Positions 50,635-59,368 of a DNA stretch of 64,000 nucleotides are shown one piece after another (positions within the stretch are counted from its first letter, which is position 1; the number at the start of each line of letters is the position of its first letter). Source of the stretch: Morococcus cerebrosus (GTDB lineage Bacteria > Pseudomonadota > Gammaproteobacteria > Burkholderiales > Neisseriaceae); the NCBI RefSeq assembly GCF_022749515.1, contig NZ_CP094242.1:124001-188000 (forward strand), read 5' to 3'. The notes under the pieces were generated by a model. That model was not told the DNA's origin, made no database searches, and was given only the letters and a program-made list of their open reading frames with translations. Position numbers and translations under genes: made by a program.

Positions 50635-50689
50635 ATAAATTACAGCACCATCAACATTTTCAGACGGCATCGGTAAAGAAAACCTATCC

Positions 50690-51490
50690 ATGAACGCTTT
50701 CAACCTCATCATCATCGGCGACGAAATCCTGCACGGCAGCCGCCAAGACAAGCATTTCGCCTTTTTCAAATCCCTGCTGGAATCGCGCGGGCTGAAGCTC
50801 AATCAGGTGCAATACCTGCCCGACGAACCTGATTTGCTGGTTAGACAACTGCGCCGCAGCTTTTCAGACGGCCTGCCGACCTTCGTTACCGGCGGCATCG
50901 GCTCCACGCCCGACGACCACACCCGCCAAGCTGCCGCCGCTGCTTTGGATTTGCCCGTCGTCCGCCATCCCGAAGCCGCCAAGTTCATCGAAGCCGTTAC
51001 CCTTAAACGCGGCGAACCGCTTGACGCCCCCGAACACGCCCAGCGCCTGAAAATGGCGGATTTTCCCGCAGACGCAGAGCTTGTGCCCAACCCGTTCAAC
51101 AATATCGCCGGATTTTCCATCCGCGAACATTATTTCTTCCCCGGCTTCCCCGTGATGGCGCACCCGATGGCGGAATGGGTTTTGGATACTTATTACGCCG
51201 ACCGCTTCAACCAAACCGAACGCGGCAGCCGCAGCGTGTATGTGTTTGGACAACCCGAATCACGCATCGCTCCGATTATGGAATACGTCGAACGCACCTA
51301 CCCGGGCGTGCGCTCTTACAGCCTGCCCAGCGTCGGCTGGCAAAATGCGGACGGAACGGCGGTCAAACCGCATATCGAATTCGGCATCAAGGCGGAAGGC
51401 GAAGCGTGCCGCGATTTGGATAAAGTATGGGACGAAGTATTGCAGCGTTTGAAGGATTTGGGCGCAGAGTTGAAAGATACGCCTGATTGA
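50690..51490 (+). CDS. Molybdopterin-binding-domain (MoaB/CinA N-terminal type) protein
   Basis: The protein has 266 residues. The MoCF_biosynth fold (about 1-165) has NLIIIGDEILHGSRQDK and FVTGGIGSTPDDHTRQAAA, the GGxGxTxDD motif of MogA/MoeA/CinA. A C-terminal half (about 175-266) resembles other CinA-like proteins without the nicotinamide-nucleotide amidase domain. In CinA the domain hydrolyses ADP-ribose. Substrate here is uncertain. Uptake-sequence variant TTTTCAGACGGC lies in its leader and again in the coding sequence. Confidence 0.8.
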   Translation: MNAFNLIIIGDEILHGSRQDKHFAFFKSLLESRGLKLNQVQYLPDEPDLLVRQLRRSFSDGLPTFVTGGIGSTPDDHTRQAAAAALDLPVVRHPEAAKFIEAVTLKRGEPLDAPEHAQRLKMADFPADAELVPNPFNNIAGFSIREHYFFPGFPVMAHPMAEWVLDTYYADRFNQTERGSRSVYVFGQPESRIAPIMEYVERTYPGVRSYSLPSVGWQNADGTAVKPHIEFGIKAEGEACRDLDKVWDEVLQRLKDLGAELKDTPD

Positions 51491-51508
51491 AGCGCAGGAT
51501 GAAATAAA

Positions 51509-51556
51509 AAGGTCGTCTGAAAACCTGTATTGGTTTTCAGACGACCTTTTTGAGTC
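51509..51556. terminator. Bidirectional uptake-sequence terminator
   Basis: AAAAGGTCGTCTGAAAACC and its inverse lie between convergent genes. Confidence 0.75.
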
Positions 51557-52028
51557 TGTCAATCTTTCGCCATGATCTTGGAAGCCGCCAGAAGCTTTAA
51601 CAACAAACGGCTGCGGAATACGTGGCACAAAAGGCGTACGTCGCGGCGGCGGTTGAATTTGCTGGGATAGCCCGCCATTCGGAAATCGTAGCCGTTTTCT
51701 TCCAGCCTGCGGAACAGTTCGTCCGTAGAAACACCGCTTTTAAGCATCGAAACCAAATGGATGAATTGGAAGGAATCCCGTATTTCCAATAACCTGCGGG
51801 CAACTTTAGGCGGCTGCCCAGGCGTAGCGAGCAGGCGCGTATATTCCCTTACTGCCAAACCGATGTCGTCGAGGTATTTCTTCGTCTGCTCGGGCGTACG
51901 CTTGCTGCGCATAGCGGATTCGGGGTTGTCGACATAATCATAAACAACGGTATTGCTGGCAATGACGGTTTTGCATTGCAAAAAATACTCGGTCAAAAAT
52001 ACGCCGTCTTCCAAATATTTCATGCCTT

Positions 52029-53108
52029 CTTGGATTCGGATTTCAAGTGCAACACTAGGGTACCAGTGGTTGGAACAGATTTAAGAATAAAACACTTGGC
52101 GTTTCGTAGCCAAGTGTTTTTCTCGGCCGGTGGTTCAACTCATCTTGAACCCTGCGTATCTCCCGATCGCTGATGTTTCGGAAATCGGTTTGTTTGGGGA
52201 AATATTGCCGGATGAGTCCATTGGTGTTCTCATTCAGCCCTTTCTCCCAAGAATGGTAAGGGCGGCAAAAATAGGTTTTCGCCTTCAAGGCTTTGGCTAT
52301 TTTGGTGTGTTGGTAGAACTCTTTGCCGTTATCCATGGTGATGGTGTGGACTCTGGCTTTATATGCCTTTAATACCCTAATGGCCGCCCGGGCAGTGTCT
52401 TCGGCTTTTAAGTTCTTTAATTTGCAGATGATGGTGTAGCGGGTAGTGCGTTCGACCAAGGTCAATAACGCGCTTTTCTGATTTTTGCCGACGATGGTGT
52501 CGGCCTCCCAATCGCCGATGCGGGTTTTCTGGTCGACGATAGCAGGTCGGTTCTCTATGCCGACGCGGTCGGGCACTTTGCCTCTGGTCCATGTGCTGCC
52601 GTAGCGTTTGCGGTAGGGTTTGCTGCATATTCTGAGGTGTTGCCACAAAGTGCCGCCGTTGCTTTTGTCTTGGCGAAGGTAGCGGTAAATGGTGCTGTGA
52701 TGGAGTGTGATCCCGTGGTGTTTATGCAGGTAGGCACATACTTGTTCGGGACTGAGTTTGCGGCGGATAAGGGTGTCGATGTGTTGAACCAGCTGCGAAT
52801 CGAGCTTATAGGGTTTTCGCCGGTGCTGTTTGGTCAGCCGGCTTTGCTTCTGTGCTTTTTCGGCGCTGTATTGCTGTCCTTGGATGCAGTGCCGCTTGAT
52901 TTCTCGGCTGATGGTGCTTTTGTGGCGGTTGAGCTGTTTGGCGATTTCGGCGATGGTGCAGTGGCGGGACAGGTATTGGATATGGTATCGTTCGTCTTGG
53001 GTCAGTTGTGTGTAGCTCATGGCAATCTTTCTTGCAGGAAAGGCCGTATGCTACCGCATACTGGCCTTTTTCTGTTATGGAAAGTTGCACTTCAAATGCG
53101 AATCCGCC
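52029..53108 (-). mobile_element. IS1655 (IS30 family), copy 2, 1080 bp
   Basis: Same ends and length as copy 1 at 16380. On the + strand it starts CTTGGATTCGGATTTCAAG and ends CAAATGCGAATCCGCC. Target duplication CTT at 52026-52028 and 53109-53111. Inserted in a glycosyltransferase gene, with transposase in the same direction as the host gene. Confidence 0.93.
52055..53020 (-). CDS. IS30-family transposase of IS1655, copy 2
   Basis: The protein has 321 residues, nearly identical to copy 1. It keeps RIGDWEADT (copy 1 has RISDWEADT), SRHCTIAEIA (copy 1 SRYCTVAEIA) and stops at TAG four codons before the copy 1 end. The DDE residues are intact (DWEADTIVGK, TMDNGKEF, SWEKGLNENTNG). This is probably the standard form. 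Confidence 0.95.
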   Translation of the reverse strand: MSYTQLTQDERYHIQYLSRHCTIAEIAKQLNRHKSTISREIKRHCIQGQQYSAEKAQKQSRLTKQHRRKPYKLDSQLVQHIDTLIRRKLSPEQVCAYLHKHHGITLHHSTIYRYLRQDKSNGGTLWQHLRICSKPYRKRYGSTWTRGKVPDRVGIENRPAIVDQKTRIGDWEADTIVGKNQKSALLTLVERTTRYTIICKLKNLKAEDTARAAIRVLKAYKARVHTITMDNGKEFYQHTKIAKALKAKTYFCRPYHSWEKGLNENTNGLIRQYFPKQTDFRNISDREIRRVQDELNHRPRKTLGYETPSVLFLNLFQPLVP

Positions 53109-53885
53109 CTTCGATAAATTTCAGACCTGCTTTTTCCAACAGGTTGCGTTTGTAGATATACGCCCAAACGCACGACCAAAACGGATAGCGGTCCATATAA
53201 TCCGCTAAACCGATAACCTCATCTTCATTGGCAGGATAGCGCGCATCAACATTGAATTGGAGTATATCCGCATCGGAACGTTTCATTTTTTCAACCAAAT
53301 CTGTCATAAGCGGCGGATCAACATTGTCGTCGTGATCCATAAACATCACATATTCCCCGCGCACTTTGGACAAACCGATATTGCGCGCCCTGCTGACTCC
53401 GCCGTTGGGCGTATCAATCAACTGCGCCTGCAATTCGGGATGTTCATTGAAAAACTGCCTGAACTGAGCCGATGTATCATCGGTAGAACCGTCGTTTACA
53501 ACAATAAATTCTATCCCTTCGATAGCCTTATGCAGACCTGCAAAATGACGGCACAAACCTGCCGCAAATTTTCCGCCATTATAGACTGGGACGATGAGTG
53601 AAACAGTTATCGACATAAATCTGCATCCTGCTGAGTAGGTTAACCGATTAAAGATAGACATTCACGGCGCATTTAAGTTTCAAGTTTAATATTAAAGACA
53701 CTAATAATTTTACCCGGGTATTTAAAAAGGGATCGGTTTTGTTTGAAAGTATGATAAAGCAGCAGATGGTTTAGGATGGAGAGTTTGAAAATGTAGGTAT
53801 TTGTGAATGAATATATCCTCAGGATAAAGGAGGCTCAATTCTATTGTATGTTTATCCATTTGACTATATAACAAATATGCAAGAT

Positions 53886-53919
53886 AAAAAAGACCTTGTT
53901 TTAAACAAGGTCTTTTTTA
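53886..53919 (-). terminator. Terminator after the tRNA pair
   Basis: AAAAAAGACCTTGTTT and its inverse ending TCTTTTTT lie just beyond the 3' end of tRNA-Ala on the minus strand. Apart from this, 53617-53885 shows no gene. Confidence 0.8.
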
Positions 53920-53921
53920 TC

Positions 53922-53997
<76 letters not shown>

Positions 53998-54003
53998 GAA
54001 ATT

Positions 54004-54080
54004 TGGTGGCGAATCAGGGACTCGAACCCCGGACACAAGGATTATGATTCCTCTGCTCTAACCGACTGAGCTAATTCGCC
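54004..54080 (-). tRNA. tRNA-Met (CAT), probably elongator
   Basis: A 77-base cloverleaf on the minus strand. Acceptor GGCGAAT pairs with ATTCGCC and CCA is encoded. The anticodon loop ATCATAA gives CAT. The anticodon stem GAGGA/TCCTT resembles beta-proteobacterial elongator tRNA-Met. A CAT anticodon modified to lysidine (tRNA-Ile2) cannot be fully excluded by eye. Confidence 0.88.
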
Positions 54081-54096
54081 GTTTCGTGAAGTCGCT

Positions 54097-54124
54097 ATTA
54101 TATGTTGTTTTGAGTTTTTGGCAA
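54097..54124 (-). promoter_or_regulatory. Promoter of the tRNA-Met/tRNA-Ala operon
   Basis: On the minus strand TTGCCA (54119-54124), 16 bases, TATAAT (54097-54102), ending 17 bases before the tRNA. Confidence 0.7.
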
Positions 54125-54180
54125 GTTTTATTTTGTACTTTATGTTTTGTTTTTGTTTTTTAATGGAATAAAACATGGAT

Positions 54181-54213
54181 GAGGTCGTCTGAAACTGTGT
54201 TTCAGACGACCTG
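54181..54213 (-). terminator. Uptake-sequence hairpin terminator
   Basis: GAGGTCGTCTGAAAC and its inverse with a very short loop, beyond the stop at 54246. Confidence 0.7.
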
Positions 54214-54245
54214 TGTGTTTGGAGGATGGTTTGAGGTAGGGGATT

Positions 54246-55403
54246 TCAAAGTTTGTGGCAGATGTCGCCGAAGCGGAAACCTGTCCAGTCGATATCGATG
54301 TTTTTGCCAAAGGCGATGACTTTGAAGAGTTCGCCCATTTCGTGCTGGTCGGTCAGTTTTTGTACGGCGGTGCTGACACGGAGGTAGTCTGCCGTGCCTG
54401 GAGGGGCGGTTTGTGCCAATAGGTCGGTAATGCCTAGGTTGAATAGGAAATGGGACTGGGGCAGGTAGCCGATGAGGTCTAGCCCGCCGTCGGTGCCTGC
54501 TTGGGCAATATCGGTAAAGTTGACGTGTGCGGTCAGATCGGTCAGACCGATATGGAAAAACGGGTCGTGAACGGTGTGGTGGCGGTAGTGGGCGATGAGT
54601 GTGCCTTCGTCGCGTTGCGGGTGGTAATACTGGGCGGCGTCAAAACCGTAGTCGATAAATATCATGCCGCCGCGTGTGATTTTCTGCGCGAGGGTGAGAA
54701 TAAAGGCGTATTGGGCGGGGTGTAGCTCGCTGGTGTAGGGGTGTTCGGTTTCGGGAAAGTAGGTGGCGGCTAAACGGAGGAGGTCGGGTTGGTTTAAGAG
54801 TTGCGGGCTATGTTCAAGCTGTCCATCGGAGTTAATGGAGACACCGATGTGTTGGAAGGTGTATTGAGTGCGGCGGATGATTTCGACAGGCATGGCATCG
54901 AGGACTTCGTTGCCGATGATGATGCCGTCGAAGGATTCGGGCAGTTCGGTCAGGTGTATGACTTTTTGTGCCAGTTGTGGAGTGGTGTGTTCGGCGATGA
55001 ATTGGTGTTGGCGTTCGGCAAGTTCGGGGGAGAGTTCGATGATGTAGTAATGCTTGAGGTCGTCTGAAAGGCTTTTCAATAAGGTGGCGGCGAGATGTCC
55101 TGTGCCTGCGCCGAATTCGTAGATGTTGCCGGCGGTTTGGGGGAGTAGTTCGGCAAGTTGTCGAGCGAGGGTTTGTCCGAATAATGGGGTGAGGGTGGGG
55201 GCGGTGATAAAATCGCCGTCTGTGCCGATTTTGTGGCTGCCTCCGGTGTAGTAGCCGTATTCGGGTGTGTAGAGTGCAAGCTCCATAAATCGTGAGAAAG
55301 GAATCCAGTTATTTTGGGCTTTTATTTCCTGTTTGATTATTTCGAATAGTTTGGAACTTGAGGCTTGCGCGGCAGGGGAGGGGAGGGGGAGGTGTGCCTT
55401 CAT
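54246..55403 (-). CDS. MidA/NDUFAF7-type SAM-dependent methyltransferase (DUF185)
   Basis: The protein has 385 residues. SAM-binding motif I is YEFGAGTGHLAATLL (about 94-108). Other family regions are MELALYTPEYGYY, GDFITAPTLTPLFGQTLARQL, IIGNEVLDAMPVE and FIDYGFDAAQYYHPQRDEGTL. The eukaryotic member methylates an arginine in a complex I subunit during assembly; the bacterial substrate is not certain. A monocistronic gene divergent from the mra cluster. Confidence 0.88.
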   Translation of the reverse strand: MKAHLPLPSPAAQASSSKLFEIIKQEIKAQNNWIPFSRFMELALYTPEYGYYTGGSHKIGTDGDFITAPTLTPLFGQTLARQLAELLPQTAGNIYEFGAGTGHLAATLLKSLSDDLKHYYIIELSPELAERQHQFIAEHTTPQLAQKVIHLTELPESFDGIIIGNEVLDAMPVEIIRRTQYTFQHIGVSINSDGQLEHSPQLLNQPDLLRLAATYFPETEHPYTSELHPAQYAFILTLAQKITRGGMIFIDYGFDAAQYYHPQRDEGTLIAHYRHHTVHDPFFHIGLTDLTAHVNFTDIAQAGTDGGLDLIGYLPQSHFLFNLGITDLLAQTAPPGTADYLRVSTAVQKLTDQHEMGELFKVIAFGKNIDIDWTGFRFGDICHKL

Positions 55404-55648
55404 AATTGTTAGATAATGTAAAATTTATGAATTTATTTGTCTATTATAACGTGAACGGAAAAGGGGCGTTTTTTCATTTTTTTATACTATATGTTGTGTC
55501 TAAATAATATTTGCAATACTACATATTGTGTTTTTAAAAACCAAATCGGGTAAAATAGGTGGTTCGGCTTGTTTGCTTGTTTGGTTAAAATACTGTTTTT
55601 TAATGATTTTGTTGTTGCATATGTACTGGGATTTTAGAGTAAGGCGAT

Positions 55649-55700
55649 TTGACCGAGGCGTTAAAATTTTTTATAGTGTGGGCTAGTGGGGCGATGTGGG
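55649..55700 (+). promoter_or_regulatory. mra promoter with MraZ-box-like GTGGG repeats
   Basis: TTGACC (55649-55654), 17 bases, TATAGT (55672-55677) is a good sigma-70 promoter. Around the predicted start come GTGGG at 55678, 55686 and 55696. MraZ binds repeated TGGG/GTGGG words spaced about 10 bases in its own promoter; the last two have that spacing, the first is 8 bases away. Autoregulation of the cluster is the natural reading. Confidence 0.65.
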
Positions 55701-55754
55701 TAAAAGTGTCTGCATTGCCCAAAAAATTCCGATTTAAACCGATAGGACGAAATT

Positions 55755-56210
55755 GTGTTTGGTGGCGCTCACGAATTGAGTATTGACAGCAAAGGGCGGT
55801 TGGCGATTCCTGCCAAGTTCCGCGATATTTTGCTGCGCCATTATACGCCGTCGATTGTGGTTACTTTGGATTCCCGTCAAAAATTGCTGATGTATCCGGA
55901 GGCTGAATGGGCAAAGGTTGCCGAGCAGCTTTTGCACCTGAAAACGGCAGGAAATCCGATGTTGCAGCGTTATCAAAATCTGCTGCTGCATAATGCGGAT
56001 ACGCTGGAATGGGACAGCGCCGGCCGCGTACTGATTCCTGCCAATCTGCGCAAACGGGTGGATTTTGAAAAAGACGTTACCTTGGTCGGTCGCGCCAACC
56101 GTTTGGAATTGTGGGGCCGTGATCAATGGGAAGCTGAAATGACTCAGGCTTTGGATGATGATCCTGAAGAGTTGGCATTCCAATTAAGTCAGACGGATTT
56201 GCAATTGTGA
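55755..56210 (+). CDS. mraZ: Transcriptional regulator MraZ
   Basis: The protein has 151 residues, GTG start ([19 protein letters not shown]). Two AbrB-like SpoVT folds, each with the [13 protein letters not shown] and [15 protein letters not shown] motif (about 11-23 and 90-104). It forms rings that bind its own promoter. First gene of the division and cell-wall cluster; the stop overlaps the start of rsmH. Confidence 0.95.
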   Translation: MFGGAHELSIDSKGRLAIPAKFRDILLRHYTPSIVVTLDSRQKLLMYPEAEWAKVAEQLLHLKTAGNPMLQRYQNLLLHNADTLEWDSAGRVLIPANLRKRVDFEKDVTLVGRANRLELWGRDQWEAEMTQALDDDPEELAFQLSQTDLQL

Positions 56211-57160
56211 GTAATGCTGAATATCAACATATCACCGTTTTGTTAAATGAGGCGGTTGATGCTCTGGCGGTTCGTGAAGACGGTATTTATGTAGATGGGA
56301 CGTTCGGCAGGGGAGGGCACTCCCGATTGATTTTGTCCCGTCTGGGCAGTCAAGGTCGTCTGATTGTGTTTGATAAAGACCCGCAAGCGATTGAAGCTGC
56401 GCAAAAGCTGGCCGAGCAGGATGGGCGAGTTACGGTAGTCCATGACGGATTTTCAAGTTTTCAGACGACCTTGGATAAGCTGGGTATTGAAGAGATAGAT
56501 GGTGCGTTGTTTGATTTGGGGATTTCGTCCCCGCAGATAGATGACGGCGCACGAGGTTTCAGTTTCCGTTTTGATGCACCTTTGGATATGCGCATGGATC
56601 CGACGCGGGGAATGTCCGCTGCAGAATGGATTGCAACAGCATCGGAACAGGATTTGCACGAGGTTATCAAGAATTATGGTGAAGAGCGGTTTAGTCGCCA
56701 GATTGCGCGCGCCATTGTTGCGCAACGGACAGAAAGTCCGATCGATACAACCCGCAAGCTGGCGCAGCTCGTGGCACAAAACGTCCGTACTCGTGAGCGG
56801 GGGCAAGACCCTGCGACGCGCACCTTCCAGGCAGTTCGCATCTTTATTAACCGCGAGCTCGAAGAGGTAGAGGCGGTTCTGCCGCAAGTGATGGGTCGTC
56901 TGAAGCAAGGCGGACGTTTGGCGGTTATTGCGTTCCATTCGCTTGAAGACCGCATCGTGAAACAGTTTGTCAAGAAGTATTCGCAACATCCTCCCTTGCC
57001 GCGTTGGGCGGCAGTAAAAGAAGCGGATTTGCCTCTGCCGCCGTTAAAGTCGGTGGGAAAGGCGATAAAGCCGGGTGTTGAGGAAACCGCCTTCAACCCG
57101 CGGGCGCGCAGCGCAGTTTTACGAGTCGCGGAGCGGACGGGCGGTGAGATTACAGAATAA
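56207..57160 (+). CDS. rsmH: 16S rRNA m4C1402 methyltransferase RsmH
   Basis: The protein has 317 residues, GTG start overlapping the mraZ stop by 4 bases (GTGA). [13 protein letters not shown] at the start, SAM motif [12 protein letters not shown] (about 28-40), [12 protein letters not shown] and [15 protein letters not shown] are family hallmarks. It methylates N4 of cytidine 1402 in 16S rRNA and affects decoding. Second gene of the cluster. Confidence 0.96.
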   Translation: MSNAEYQHITVLLNEAVDALAVREDGIYVDGTFGRGGHSRLILSRLGSQGRLIVFDKDPQAIEAAQKLAEQDGRVTVVHDGFSSFQTTLDKLGIEEIDGALFDLGISSPQIDDGARGFSFRFDAPLDMRMDPTRGMSAAEWIATASEQDLHEVIKNYGEERFSRQIARAIVAQRTESPIDTTRKLAQLVAQNVRTRERGQDPATRTFQAVRIFINRELEEVEAVLPQVMGRLKQGGRLAVIAFHSLEDRIVKQFVKKYSQHPPLPRWAAVKEADLPLPPLKSVGKAIKPGVEETAFNPRARSAVLRVAERTGGEITE

Positions 57161-57215
57161 GCATTATGTGGGGCAGGTGTCCTCGGAACAAACAGATTGA
57201 GGTCGTCTGAAAATA

Positions 57216-57479
57216 ATGAATAAATTAAATATCCTTTTGTTGGTCTTGGTGTCGGTATCTGCTTTTGCGGTGGTCACCGTGCAAGACCAATCGCGTTTGC
57301 ACTTCATCGCTTTGGATAAAGCGCAAAAGCAGGAAATTAAGCTTGATCAGGACTATGCACGCTTGAAATTGGATCAGGCGCGGCTGGCGAACCACAAGCT
57401 GATTAAGGTGGCTGCTGAGAAGCAGCGCCTCAAACCGCCTAGTGCGGGCAATACTGTGATGGTGGAAAGAAAAAAATAA
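57216..57479 (+). CDS. ftsL: Cell division protein FtsL
   Basis: The protein has 87 residues. A short N-terminus, one membrane helix (about 4-22, LNILLLVLVSVSAFAVVTV), then a coiled coil (about 40-75, KQEIKLDQDYARLKLDQARL). It joins FtsB and FtsQ in the divisome that activates FtsW and FtsI. Position between rsmH and penA is canonical. A single uptake sequence precedes the start. The last codons lie in a 26-base tandem duplication. Confidence 0.93.
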   Translation: MNKLNILLLVLVSVSAFAVVTVQDQSRLHFIALDKAQKQEIKLDQDYARLKLDQARLANHKLIKVAAEKQRLKPPSAGNTVMVERKK

Positions 57480-57511
57480 TATTAATGGTGGAAAGAAAAA
57501 AATAATATTAA
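57460..57511. repeat. 26-base tandem duplication over the ftsL stop codon
   Basis: ATGGTGGAAAGAAAAAAATA and the following ATATTA are repeated exactly at 57460-57485 and 57486-57511. The first copy encodes the FtsL C-terminus MVERKK and stop. The second is untranslated in this frame but contains another ATG. Confidence 0.92.
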
Positions 57512-57595
57512 TAATGATAAAGCCGGCAAATAGAGAAGATATTCGTCGGTATGCGGAACACGGGTTCGGCAAACATAATATATGAGAACTTTAAA

Positions 57596-59344
57596 ATGTT
57601 GATTAAGAACGAATATAAGCCTCGGATGCTGCCTAAGGTCGAAAAAATCAAAAAACCCGTTACCAGCGACGGGCGTATCCGTATTGTTTTGGGGTGTATG
57701 GCACTTGCTTTTACTGCATTGCTCGGGCGCGGTATTTATCTGCAAACCACGCAGCATGAGTTTTTGAAAAATCAGGGTGATCAGCGTTTTGTCCGTACCC
57801 TGACTCTACCTGCGTCGCGCGGCATGATTACGGACCGTAACGGCGCGACTTTGGCGTTGAGTGCACCGACTGAATCCTTGTATGCCATGCCTTCCGGTAT
57901 GGAAGAAATGCCGACTGCCGAACAGATGGCTAAGTTGGCGGCTATTGTTGATCTGCCTGTTGAGGCGTTGCAGGAAAAATTGGCGAAAAAAGATAAAGAT
58001 TTTATTTATCTGAAGCGCCAACTCAGCCAAGAAAAAGCGGAAGAAATTAAAGCTTTGGGCATTAAAGGCTTGGCATTCCAAAAAGAACTGAAACGCCATT
58101 ATCCGATGGGTAACCTGTTCGCACACGTTATCGGTTTTACCAATATCGACGGCAAAGGTCAGGAAGGCTTGGAATTGTCGCGAGAAGACAGTCTGCATGG
58201 TGCGGACGGCGCGAAAGTGGTTTTGCGCGACAATAAAGGCAATATCGTCGATAGTTTGGATTCTCCGCGGAACAGCGATCCGAAAAACGGGCAGGACATG
58301 GTTTTGTCTTTGGATCAACGTATTCAAACGCTTGCCTATGATGAGCTGAATAAAGCAGTGGCTTATCACAAAGCCAAAGCAGGTACGGTTGTGGTATTGG
58401 ATGCACAAACCGGCGAAATCTTGGCTTTGGTCAACAGCCCTGCCTATGATCCCAACCAACCGGGCAGCGCTGATAGCGAACAACGCCGCAATCGCGCCGT
58501 TACCGATATGATTGAGCCGGGTTCCGCGATGAAGCCGTTTACAATTGCTAAAGCACTGGATTCCGGCAAAGTCGGTGTGGCTGATCGTTTTAACACCATG
58601 CCTTATAAAATTGGTCCCGCTACCGTACGCGATACCCATGTGTATCCTACTTTGGATGTGCGCGGCATTATGCAAAAATCTTCCAACGTCGGCACCAGTA
58701 AACTGTCTGCAAAATTCACGCCTAAAGAAATGTATGATTTTTATCATGATTTGGGTGTGGGCGTGCGGATGCACTCCGGTTTCCCAGGTGAGACGGCCGG
58801 TCTTTTGAGAAGCTGGCGCAGATGGCAGCCGATTGAACAGGCAACCATGTCTTTCGGTTACGGCTTGCAATTGAGCCTGCTTCAATTGGCGCGTGCTTAT
58901 ACCATGTTGACACATGACGGCGAATTGTTGCCGGTCAGCTTTGAGAAACAGGCGGTTGCGCCCAAAGGCAAACGCGTGATTAAAGCTTCGACCGCGCGTG
59001 AAGTTCGTGATTTGATGGTTTCTGTAACCGAGCCCGGCGGTACGGGTACGGCGGGTGCGGTAGATGGTTTCGACGTCGGCGCGAAAACCGGTACAGCGCG
59101 TAAGTTGGTCAACGGACGTTACGTTGATAACAAACACGTCGCAACTTTCATCGGTTTTGCTCCTGCCAAAAATCCCCGTGTGATTGTGGCGGTAACCATC
59201 GACGAACCGACTGCAAACGGTTACTACGGCGGCGTAGTGGCGGGTCCGGTCTTCAAACAAGTCATGGGCGGCAGCCTGAATATCTTGGGCGTTTCCCCCA
59301 CCAAGCCTCTGACCAATGTTGCAGCCGTTAAAACACCGTCTTAA
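57596..59344 (+). CDS. penA: Penicillin-binding protein 2 (FtsI), septal transpeptidase
   Basis: The protein has 582 residues from ATG at 57596 ([12 protein letters not shown], the Neisseria PBP2 start); an upstream in-frame start at 57551 is discarded. One membrane anchor (about 30-50), a dimerisation domain, and a transpeptidase domain with S310-x-x-K (GSAMKPF), SSN at 362-364 (KSSN) and KTG at 497-499. Cross-links septal peptidoglycan and is the main beta-lactam target. At several positions it carries residues found in mosaic, cephalosporin-tolerant gonococcal PenA (Met312, Thr316, Leu504, Val510, Asn541), but Asn512 and Gly545 are as in sensitive alleles. Confidence 0.96.
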   Translation: MLIKNEYKPRMLPKVEKIKKPVTSDGRIRIVLGCMALAFTALLGRGIYLQTTQHEFLKNQGDQRFVRTLTLPASRGMITDRNGATLALSAPTESLYAMPSGMEEMPTAEQMAKLAAIVDLPVEALQEKLAKKDKDFIYLKRQLSQEKAEEIKALGIKGLAFQKELKRHYPMGNLFAHVIGFTNIDGKGQEGLELSREDSLHGADGAKVVLRDNKGNIVDSLDSPRNSDPKNGQDMVLSLDQRIQTLAYDELNKAVAYHKAKAGTVVVLDAQTGEILALVNSPAYDPNQPGSADSEQRRNRAVTDMIEPGSAMKPFTIAKALDSGKVGVADRFNTMPYKIGPATVRDTHVYPTLDVRGIMQKSSNVGTSKLSAKFTPKEMYDFYHDLGVGVRMHSGFPGETAGLLRSWRRWQPIEQATMSFGYGLQLSLLQLARAYTMLTHDGELLPVSFEKQAVAPKGKRVIKASTAREVRDLMVSVTEPGGTGTAGAVDGFDVGAKTGTARKLVNGRYVDNKHVATFIGFAPAKNPRVIVAVTIDEPTANGYYGGVVAGPVFKQVMGGSLNILGVSPTKPLTNVAAVKTPS

Positions 59345-59368
59345 TCCGAGTATCAACGAGATTATTTT

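Larger units (their letters stand above)
51559..53616 (-). pseudogene. Family 2 glycosyltransferase interrupted by IS1655
   Basis: The 5' part (53109-53616) starts MSITVSLIVPVYNGGKFAAG and has the GT-A motifs VVNDGSTDDT, GGVSRARNIGLSKVRGEYVMF and DHDD (the DxD metal site). The 3' part (51559-52028) supplies GMKYLEDGVFLTEYFL and the C-terminal helices. Removing the 1080-bp element and one AAG restores one frame (KFIEGMKYLED) of 975 bases, 324 residues. The enzyme would add a sugar from a nucleotide donor to lipooligosaccharide or another surface glycan; it is now disrupted. An ATG inside the 3' part could start a fragment, but it lacks the catalytic site. Confidence 0.92.

Noticed and set aside
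51559..52023. Stand-alone gene of 154 codons
   Set aside because: It is the 3' half of the glycosyltransferase interrupted by IS1655; its ATG is an internal methionine.
57806..59356. Long minus-strand frame of 516 codons over penA
   Set aside because: Antisense of penA, which has all transpeptidase motifs on the + strand.
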